22,451 bases of DNA from a virus. Location of the stretch: the IMG/VR virus record IMGVR_UViG_3300026183_000042, positions 1-22,451 of that record. One strand, given 5' to 3'. The translations under genes were made by a program, and so were the position numbers. Position 1 is the first letter of the stretch. The number at the start of each line of letters is the position of its first letter. Below the pieces are notes generated by a model. It did not search any database. It was not told the DNA's origin and was given only the letters and a program-made list of their open reading frames with translations. Shown here in pieces: positions 16,012 to 21,890 of the stretch.

Positions 16012-17571
16012 ATGAGTGACTTAAATAATAAGCCTGTGAAAGATATTGATGATATGCACGATAAACAGGTTGAGAAAATGCTTACAAAGGGTGGTCCAGG
16101 TGATCGCTCAACACCTGGTAATGTAAATACTGAAGAATGGTGGAAATGGGAAAATCTATCAGATAAAACAAAATTCAAAGCTACTAAAACTATACCTGGA
16201 CAACCACCAGAAGACAAGTCAATTTTACAACAAGCAAAAGATAAAGATATATGGTTTTGCACAATACCTTTTACACAGGTCTATAATGAAATAAGTGGTA
16301 AATACAGAGCTTGTTGTTTTGGTAAAGATGCTGAACACGAAACTATTAAAAATACCACATTAAAAGAATGGATGGTTGATAGTGAATATATGAATAGTAT
16401 TCGTAAAGAAATGCTTGATCCTAAAACAGACTTTAAAGCAGTTAATGATATATGCCGAAGATGTAGAAGTGATGAGGACAAATACGGTAGAAGTAGAAGA
16501 ACAAACTGTTTAAAAATCCATACTAACGATAAAGAGTTTTGGGATAATATTCAAAAAAATGTTGAACTATACAAGGCGAGTGGTAAGTGGGCCTTTGATG
16601 AAAGAATTTTAGAAATACAATTAAAAGTATTTGGTTCAGAATGTAACCTTGATTGTTTTATGTGTGTACACGCTAACTCAACAACTAGACAACGTGTTGC
16701 TGAAAAGGGTGTTTGGAATGATGCTGTATTTGGTGAACGAGGTAAAGTTAGAGAAGACTATATGAAACTTGTAATGGCAGATAAAACTGAAGGTGTTACT
16801 GAACAAGTACTTGAATTATTACCTTACGTTAGAAGTATTAAAGTGATTGGTGGTGAACCATTAATTATGAAAAAACATTATGAGTTATTAGAAAAGGTTA
16901 TTGAAAGTGGCCATGCAAAACATATCTATTTAAAATATCAAACTAACTTAACTAAAACTAAAAAAGGTAGACACAATATATTTAATTACATTCCTCATTT
17001 TAAAAATGTATCTATGGTTGCTTCGGTAGATGGCATTGGTAAGACTATTGAATACATGAGAAGAAGAACTGAATGGGAAGAAGTTGTTGAAAATATAGAA
17101 ACGTGTCGTCAACATCCTAACGTTGTTGTTGACTTCAATGGTTTAGTTTCTAATCTTTCAGTTATGAGATTTTACGAAGTTATTGATTGGTGTAAAGATA
17201 ATCCTGTTATAGACCAATTGAATTGGGCAATGATTGACAAACCTAAACATTTAAGACCTAACAACTTACCAGAAAAAATTAAGAAATCATTAATACCAAA
17301 ATATAAAGATTGGCCTGATATAGTAGCTGCATTAGAAAGACCTGCTGATCCAGATGTAGATTTACAAAACGTATTTGATTATATGTTAAAGGCAGATAAA
17401 TTCTATGAAGGCACAAAATGGGAATCACATTTGTTTGATGTGTTTCCTGAACTAGAAGAATTTTATGATCCTACTAAACATAGAGATCATAACGAACAAG
17501 CAAAAATATTTCAAACATGGGATAAATCAGTAAAAGAAGCTGAAGAAACATCTGATACAAATATTATATAA
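16012..17571 (+). CDS. Radical SAM enzyme with N-terminal SPASM/twitch domain
   Basis: This 519-residue protein has a polar N-terminal tail (1-75), then an auxiliary Fe-S region with Cys83, Cys101-Cys102, Cys148 and Cys151 (RACCFGKD and ICRRCRSDE). The radical SAM core follows: ECNLDCFMC gives Cys211, Cys215 and Cys218 in the CxxxCxxC pattern that binds the catalytic 4Fe-4S cluster, and VIGGEPLI at 278-285 is the GGEP SAM-binding motif. The order SPASM-then-core is the reverse of most peptide-modifying SPASM enzymes, but is known in twitch-type radical SAM proteins annotated in marine phages. It should generate a 5'-deoxyadenosyl radical; the substrate is unknown. Its stop overlaps the next ATG (TAATG), tying it to the second nitroreductase. 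Confidence 0.88.
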   Translation: MSDLNNKPVKDIDDMHDKQVEKMLTKGGPGDRSTPGNVNTEEWWKWENLSDKTKFKATKTIPGQPPEDKSILQQAKDKDIWFCTIPFTQVYNEISGKYRACCFGKDAEHETIKNTTLKEWMVDSEYMNSIRKEMLDPKTDFKAVNDICRRCRSDEDKYGRSRRTNCLKIHTNDKEFWDNIQKNVELYKASGKWAFDERILEIQLKVFGSECNLDCFMCVHANSTTRQRVAEKGVWNDAVFGERGKVREDYMKLVMADKTEGVTEQVLELLPYVRSIKVIGGEPLIMKKHYELLEKVIESGHAKHIYLKYQTNLTKTKKGRHNIFNYIPHFKNVSMVASVDGIGKTIEYMRRRTEWEEVVENIETCRQHPNVVVDFNGLVSNLSVMRFYEVIDWCKDNPVIDQLNWAMIDKPKHLRPNNLPEKIKKSLIPKYKDWPDIVAALERPADPDVDLQNVFDYMLKADKFYEGTKWESHLFDVFPELEEFYDPTKHRDHNEQAKIFQTWDKSVKEAEETSDTNII

Positions 17572-18323
17572 TGTACGAAGAACTAATAAAAAAACGTAGG
17601 CAAGTAAGAGCAGCTTGGGATAGTAAAAGAATACCAAGTAAAGAAGAAGTTGAATCTTTACTAAAAATATGTTTAGATATAACACCTTCTAAAAATAATC
17701 TACAACCATTTAAGATACACGTTATAGGACCTGATAATAAAAAAGAACTTGATATATTAACAGGTATATGTGCCTTACATAAAACAGGTAGTGTTGCTAG
17801 ATATGAAAGAGAAATGGATAATGAAAAGGACTTTGAAAACAAAAGACCACCATATACTTTACTATTTACTGCAAGATTGGCTGAAGATAATCAGTTTACT
17901 GCTGAACACGAAAAAAGACACAAACAAACTGATATAGATGTTGGTAGAACTGATAAAAGATTTTCACAATCAGATCCAGTTGCATTTAGAAGAACTGCAA
18001 ATAGAAATCTTGCCTCATTAGAAGTAGGAATGTTTATTATGTCACTAACAGCACTTGCATTAGAAAAGGGTTTATCTGTTTCATTTATACAATCATGGCC
18101 TATATGGGATTGGGATGAAAATGAAAACAAATACATAGTAGAAACAAACAAATATGGTAAACAATGGTCAGAATTGCCATGGGTAAAAGAAGCACCCTTA
18201 CACGTATTACAATTAGGTTATAAAGCAAATTTTGACGACCCTTTAAAAACCAACTCTACAGACCCTAAAGGAGAAAATTGGGAAAACAAATGTGACCCTA
18301 ATAAAATCATACAATATCATTAA
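17571..18323 (+). CDS. Nitroreductase-family flavoprotein 2
   Basis: This 250-residue protein is a nitroreductase-type FMN enzyme: KKRRQVRAAW at 7-16 (phosphate-binding Arg residues), ITPSKNNLQPFKIHVI at 37-52, PPYTLLFTARL, SLEVGMFIMSLTALALEKG at about 149-167 and a final VLQLGYK strand. It shares TPSKNN, the LLFT-R-L block and EVGMF with the gene at 14803 but keeps the usual QPF and is about 40 residues longer. The two could form a heterodimer, as nitroreductases are dimers whose active sites lie between subunits. It starts inside the radical SAM stop codon, indicating coupled expression. The substrate is unknown. Confidence 0.82.
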   Translation: MYEELIKKRRQVRAAWDSKRIPSKEEVESLLKICLDITPSKNNLQPFKIHVIGPDNKKELDILTGICALHKTGSVARYEREMDNEKDFENKRPPYTLLFTARLAEDNQFTAEHEKRHKQTDIDVGRTDKRFSQSDPVAFRRTANRNLASLEVGMFIMSLTALALEKGLSVSFIQSWPIWDWDENENKYIVETNKYGKQWSELPWVKEAPLHVLQLGYKANFDDPLKTNSTDPKGENWENKCDPNKIIQYH

Positions 18324-18326
18324 AGC

Positions 18327-18354
18327 TTGACACTAGATTATAATATGATATAAT
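18327..18354 (+). promoter_or_regulatory. Consensus sigma70 promoter for the SPASM/rSAM/PP-loop genes
   Basis: TTGACA (18327-18332) and TATAAT (18349-18354) match consensus exactly with a 16-base spacer. A second TATAAT occurs at 18339-18344 but is too close to this TTGACA. The expected start falls at or next to the ATG at 18361, with no ribosome site, so the message may be leaderless. Confidence 0.75.
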
Positions 18355-18360
18355 AGAATT

Positions 18361-18693
18361 ATGAAAGAAATGGATCCAAAAGATATAAAAATTAAACCAA
18401 GGTGTCTAACATATGAACCTACGAGTTATCATAAACCAGCTGCATATACTTCAGATGGTTATATGTTACCTTGTTGTTGGTTAGATGATCCAAAAAATGA
18501 TCACGGTGTAGAGGAGGTCTTTCATTTAAAAGATGAACATCTTGCATTAAAGAATAATGATAAGTTAGAAGATATATTTGGTTCTAAAGAATGGGAACAC
18601 TTTTTTGACACCCTACTAAATAATCCTAGTTGTGCTTTGAAACAATGTCAATATAAATGTGGCAATAGAGAAAAAGATAATTATAAAATATGA
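18361..18693 (+). CDS. Stand-alone SPASM-type Fe-S protein
   Basis: This 110-residue protein has six well-placed cysteines: Cys15 (PRCLTYEP), Cys38-Cys39 (GYMLPCCWLDD), Cys91, Cys96 and Cys100 (CALKQCQYKCGN). The pattern C...G-x-x-x-PCC...LEDIF...C...C...C resembles the SPASM/twitch auxiliary-cluster domain of radical SAM enzymes, including the N-terminal part of the protein at 16012, but there is no radical SAM core. The core is supplied by the next gene, which overlaps by four bases (ATGA). I infer that the two proteins form one enzyme in which this subunit holds an auxiliary Fe-S cluster and perhaps the substrate. Promoter and start are set by the sigma70 site directly upstream. Confidence 0.75.
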   Translation: MKEMDPKDIKIKPRCLTYEPTSYHKPAAYTSDGYMLPCCWLDDPKNDHGVEEVFHLKDEHLALKNNDKLEDIFGSKEWEHFFDTLLNNPSCALKQCQYKCGNREKDNYKI

Positions 18694-19451
18694 ACGAAAA
18701 AATAACAGATTTCTATATTCGTAATCAACGCTTTTCATCACCAAATATGGATTTATCACATAGATGTATATTACGTTGTCCACAATGTTTAAGACAAAAG
18801 GTAGAAGGCCTTCCTAGAATAGCAAGATCATTTGATATAGGTCAAAACGAATTTAGAAAAGTGTTAACCTATTATGAAAATCAAATAACATTTTGTGGTC
18901 AAATATCTGATCCAATTTATCATCCTGAATTTTTAACATTTTTAGAAATGATGGATGGTTTAGGTAAAGGATTGAGAATTGCAACCAATGGCACTAATAC
19001 AAAAGGTATGGATGAAAAGTGGTGGGAAAAAGCATATAGTTATGGTTTAGGAGAAAACTGTTGGTATTTCGGTGTAGATGGTTTAGATAAAAAGTCAGAA
19101 ATATATCGTATTGGTTCTAACTTTGAACAGGTGTGGGAAACAATGAAAATGGGTGTTGCTATGGGTCACCCAATAGTCTGGCAATATATAATATTTGGAT
19201 ATAACGAACACGAGATTGAAAGAGCAAAAGAAATGGCTGAAGAAAATGGTATGACTTTATTGTTAATTAAGACTAATAGAGGCTTTGATCCAAAAAGTAG
19301 GCAGTTAAGAAAGAATGTAACAAAGGCATATGAAAACTTTCCTAAACCAAGTGATAAGAATGTAGTTAAAAAAATAAAAAATGAAGAATATTTTAATGTA
19401 ACACCTGCATTAACACACTGGAGAAAAGTAAGACACGGAGAAATTAAATAA
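18690..19451 (+). CDS. Radical SAM enzyme core
   Basis: This 253-residue protein is a radical SAM core: LSHRCILRCPQC holds Cys26, Cys30 and Cys33 in CxxxCxxC. The GGEP position is replaced by FCGQISDPIYHPEF (68-81), and IATNGTN and YFGVDGLDKKSEIYR match later strands of the barrel. It lacks a C-terminal SPASM domain; the preceding SPASM-only gene probably provides it. Its start lies inside that gene's stop (ATGA), and its own stop overlaps the QueC-like gene (TAATG). QueE is a radical SAM enzyme that works just before QueC in 7-deazaguanine synthesis, but this protein is larger than most QueE and does not show clear QueE features. The substrate is unknown. Confidence 0.85.
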   Translation: MNEKITDFYIRNQRFSSPNMDLSHRCILRCPQCLRQKVEGLPRIARSFDIGQNEFRKVLTYYENQITFCGQISDPIYHPEFLTFLEMMDGLGKGLRIATNGTNTKGMDEKWWEKAYSYGLGENCWYFGVDGLDKKSEIYRIGSNFEQVWETMKMGVAMGHPIVWQYIIFGYNEHEIERAKEMAEENGMTLLLIKTNRGFDPKSRQLRKNVTKAYENFPKPSDKNVVKKIKNEEYFNVTPALTHWRKVRHGEIK

Positions 19452-20296
19452 TGAATATAACATACAACAACATAACGATTCCTTTTTATTCAAACATAGC
19501 AGATTTAATGGAAACATCACCTTATAAAGATAGAGCCAAGGCTGATGTAGCATTAGATGAAAATGGTATACCTAAAACAGTAGTTGCTTCACTTTCAGGT
19601 GGATGTGACTCTGCAGCTGCATTATATTTAACTGCAAAACATTTCCCCAACATTGATGTTTATCCTTTAACATTTAGAGATGTACATGGACCAAAAGATG
19701 CTGACGCAGCTGCTGAAATAGTTGAGTTTATAAAGAATAGATTTCCTAAAGCAAAGATACACGAACATACAATTGAAAACTATGATGATAAGGATCCTGT
19801 ACACTATGTAAAAGCACAAAAATTTATAGATGAAAGACCTGAATACAAAACATTAAACTTACAACAAATGTCAAAGGCAAATCAAATAGATGATGGCTCA
19901 GATGCCTTTATGGCACGTTTAGATAGACCTTTACGTTTAGATGGTATGTCAGCAAACCCACCTATGGAAGTAAGAATAAAGTTTAGTGAATATGCAATAA
20001 AGAAATTTCCTAATATCAATTTTGATAAAAATAACATTGCTAGAATAAGAGGTGAAGCAAGACGTGATGTTGAAAACGAACCTGAATTAAAATACAATGT
20101 ATATAAACCATGGGTTAATTTAAACAAAAGATTTATTGCAAGTATCTATAAAGAAGAAGGTTTAATGAAAGACCTATATCCTATTACACGTAGCTGTGTT
20201 GGAGGTCCTAATCAAACTAATAACTTTACTGAATGGTGTTGGCAATGCTTTTGGTGTTATGAAAAAGCTTGGGCATTTGATTTATTGCCTAATTAG
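19451..20296 (+). CDS. QueC-like PP-loop ATPase
   Basis: This 281-residue protein has the PP-loop SGGCDS at 49-54 (VVASLSGGCDSAAALYL), which binds ATP and activates a substrate by adenylation. The C-terminus has Cys249, Cys263, Cys266 and Cys269 (WCWQCFWCYEKAWAF), the zinc-binding pattern of QueC (C, then CxxCxxC). QueC turns 7-carboxy-7-deazaguanine into preQ0 with ammonia and ATP. The match is limited to these motifs, and the other deazaguanine genes (folE, queD, clear queE) are absent here, so another amidation, nitrile- or sulfur-forming reaction is equally possible. Its start overlaps the radical SAM stop (TAATG). The 3' end overlaps the convergent gene by eight bases. Confidence 0.75.
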   Translation: MNITYNNITIPFYSNIADLMETSPYKDRAKADVALDENGIPKTVVASLSGGCDSAAALYLTAKHFPNIDVYPLTFRDVHGPKDADAAAEIVEFIKNRFPKAKIHEHTIENYDDKDPVHYVKAQKFIDERPEYKTLNLQQMSKANQIDDGSDAFMARLDRPLRLDGMSANPPMEVRIKFSEYAIKKFPNINFDKNNIARIRGEARRDVENEPELKYNVYKPWVNLNKRFIASIYKEEGLMKDLYPITRSCVGGPNQTNNFTEWCWQCFWCYEKAWAFDLLPN

Positions 20297-21146
20297 TATA
20301 TCCGTAATACTTAAACTCTTTTTCATACTGTTCATTATACTTGTCTTGTATTTCAGCCAAATGTTCACCAAAATAAGTTTCATATTTAATAGTAAAAGGT
20401 TTATAGGGTTGAGTCCATTCACCGTGTAACGTGCTATTTGGTATATAATATTCCTGAAAGAATATACTCTTTAAACTTTCATCATCACAATCCTCTAACC
20501 ATAGATTACGTAAATTAAGTCTTGTACTTGCTTGATCATAATGTGGTATTATAATTTCGTTTAGATAACGAACACTTGTACAATATTGACCAAAGAAATA
20601 AGCATCCCATTTAAATACAGGTTTATACTTTAACACAGTTGATTTTAAGGTATCTTCAACGTTAACACCTATATTGTTTTTATTATGCCAATTATGTAAT
20701 TTCTCTCGTTCAGTTAGACCTATATCTCCAGCTCTATCTAAACTATCTCTTACTGCTTTATGAAACAACCAACTTAAAAAAGCCTTCCATAAATACTTTC
20801 TACGTAGTATTACAATTTGATAACCACTATAGAACTCCTGAAACCAATCAAATACACAATGTACATTTGGACGAGAAGGTATATGAATTGGTGTCATTAA
20901 TTGATGAGCATGAACATTCATAAACATATTTAAATTCCATGTATTACGACAATCTTCTAAAAACTCTATTCGTTTAGAAATAGGTTGCATAGGTTTAGTA
21001 GGATTAACATCTAAAAATTCGTTTGTAAAAGATACAGGAGGTAACAAACCATTATGTTTGTATATCTCTCTTATAAAGTGAGCCACATAATGAGAGCCAT
21101 TACGAGGCATAGAAATTAATATAGGTGTTTTTGTTCTTTCAAGCAT
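20289..21146 (-). CDS. Sulfotransferase-like P-loop protein
   Basis: This 285-residue protein has the two nucleotide-binding regions typical of sulfotransferases: a P-loop-like ISMPRNGSHYVAHFI near 11-25 (family PRSGTT, 5'-phosphosulfate loop) and VILRRKYLWKAFLSWLFHKA near 131-150 (family RxPxxxxxS, 3'-phosphate site). Such proteins transfer sulfate from PAPS to sugars, lipids or small molecules, and occur in marine phages. I start at the ATG at 21144-21146; the longer frame needs a TTG start. No good ribosome site is seen. It is convergent with the PP-loop gene, overlapping it by eight bases, and follows the IscA-like gene. The acceptor is unknown, and not every family member has proven sulfotransferase activity. 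Confidence 0.65.
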   Translation of the reverse strand: MLERTKTPILISMPRNGSHYVAHFIREIYKHNGLLPPVSFTNEFLDVNPTKPMQPISKRIEFLEDCRNTWNLNMFMNVHAHQLMTPIHIPSRPNVHCVFDWFQEFYSGYQIVILRRKYLWKAFLSWLFHKAVRDSLDRAGDIGLTEREKLHNWHNKNNIGVNVEDTLKSTVLKYKPVFKWDAYFFGQYCTSVRYLNEIIIPHYDQASTRLNLRNLWLEDCDDESLKSIFFQEYYIPNSTLHGEWTQPYKPFTIKYETYFGEHLAEIQDKYNEQYEKEFKYYGYTN

Positions 21147-21202
21147 ATAGTCAATTCCGCACAAGTTAAATCAAAGTATATATCACAGAAAGCGAAAAAT
21201 TT

Positions 21203-21511
21203 TTAGACACTAAAACTTTCCCCACAGCCACAACTAGATTTACTATTAGGATTCGTTATCTTAAACTCACTATTAAACTCACCCTCTACCCAATCTAAGG
21301 TCGTACCAAGTAAATACAATTCTAACTCTAAACTGACCACTAATACATTACCTAATAAACAATCCGTATCTTCTCTTTCGTTAGTAGTAGACCACTTATA
21401 TTCAAAGCCTGCACATCCACCACCCTTAATGTCTAAACGAACATAAGTCGTGCCTGCCTTATTTGCTATGTAAGTTAATCGTTGTATTGCGTTTTCTGTT
21501 AGCTCTAGCAT
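21203..21511 (-). CDS. A-type Fe-S cluster carrier (IscA/HesB family)
   Basis: This 102-residue protein has the family length and ligands: GGGCAGFEY with Cys33, and CGCGESF with Cys94 and Cys96, the three cysteines that hold a 2Fe-2S or 4Fe-4S cluster during delivery to target enzymes. Other conserved parts are LTENAIQRL at the start and FKITNPNSKSSCGCG near the end. HesB-like genes are known in T4-like cyanophages and pelagiphages. In this window it lies near two radical SAM enzymes and a SPASM protein that all need Fe-S clusters, so it may serve them as well as host proteins. The ATG has no clear Shine-Dalgarno sequence. Confidence 0.92.
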   Translation of the reverse strand: MLELTENAIQRLTYIANKAGTTYVRLDIKGGGCAGFEYKWSTTNEREDTDCLLGNVLVVSLELELYLLGTTLDWVEGEFNSEFKITNPNSKSSCGCGESFSV

Positions 21512-21547
21512 GGTTCTTTTGGTTTCAACATAACTATGTATAAAAGT

Positions 21548-21643
21548 TTATATCCCTATGTATAATGTAAATTCTTTCATAACCATTATAAAACATATAA
21601 ACAATGTAAAGTAGTATAATAAGCCAAGTGTAAATTTAAACAT
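21548..21643 (-). CDS. 31-residue single-pass membrane peptide
   Basis: A minus-strand frame begins at the ATG at 21641-21643, directly after the lipoprotein TAG, and ends with TAA at 21548-21550. It starts MFKFTLGLLYYFTLFICFIM, then VMKEFTLYIGI, giving one strongly hydrophobic helix. The ribosome site AAGGGAGAG lies in the last codons of the lipoprotein gene at good spacing, so the two are probably made from one message. The function is unknown. Confidence 0.55.
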   Translation of the reverse strand: MFKFTLGLLYYFTLFICFIMVMKEFTLYIGI

Positions 21644-21793
21644 CTAAAACTCTCCCTTAATCCCCATAGTAGGGTTCTCTTTACAGTCTTCGACCGCGGA
21701 TGCGATTTCATCTATATTATCTACTTTACACGCTATTGACACTTTAACACATCCACTTAATAGAACAAAAAATAGCACGAGAAAAATTTTCAT
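21644..21793 (-). CDS. Small lipoprotein (49 aa)
   Basis: From the ATG at 21791-21793 the protein starts MKIFLVLFFVLLSGC, a lipoprotein signal with lipobox LSGC at 12-15. Cys15 should be lipidated and the 35-residue mature peptide anchored in a membrane. An upstream in-frame ATG at 21839-21841 would add 16 polar residues and spoil the signal position, so I prefer the inner start. The mature part has two more Cys (CKVDNI, EDCKEN) that could form a disulfide. It lies between gp5 and the Fe-S carrier. An outer spanin-like role is possible because such lipoproteins are short, but no inner spanin partner is seen. Confidence 0.65.
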   Translation of the reverse strand: MKIFLVLFFVLLSGCVKVSIACKVDNIDEIASAVEDCKENPTMGIKGEF

Positions 21794-21890
21794 ATATGAG
21801 GCTAAGGTTTTGCCTTGAGTTTGCCGCTTCGATATATTCATATGTTACTTACTACTTTTATAGATTAGAAAGCCCAGCCAGTTTTAATAG

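Noticed and set aside
18690-20296. A complete 7-deazaguanine (queuosine or DNA deazapurine) pathway
   Set aside because: The PP-loop protein has QueC-type motifs, but the radical SAM neighbour lacks clear QueE features and folE, queD and a transglycosylase are not in the window. I kept only the QueC-like label.
16012-20296. A RiPP precursor peptide for the radical SAM enzymes
   Set aside because: The genes are packed with overlaps, leaving no room for one. The polar N-terminal tail of the 16012 protein is not clearly leader-like.
21147-21164. TTG start for the sulfotransferase-like gene
   Set aside because: An ATG six codons later gives the normal distance to the P-loop. Neither start has a good ribosome site, so some doubt remains.
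21644-21793. An outer spanin
   Set aside because: Size and lipobox fit, but there is no Pro-rich mature part and no overlapping inner-spanin gene.
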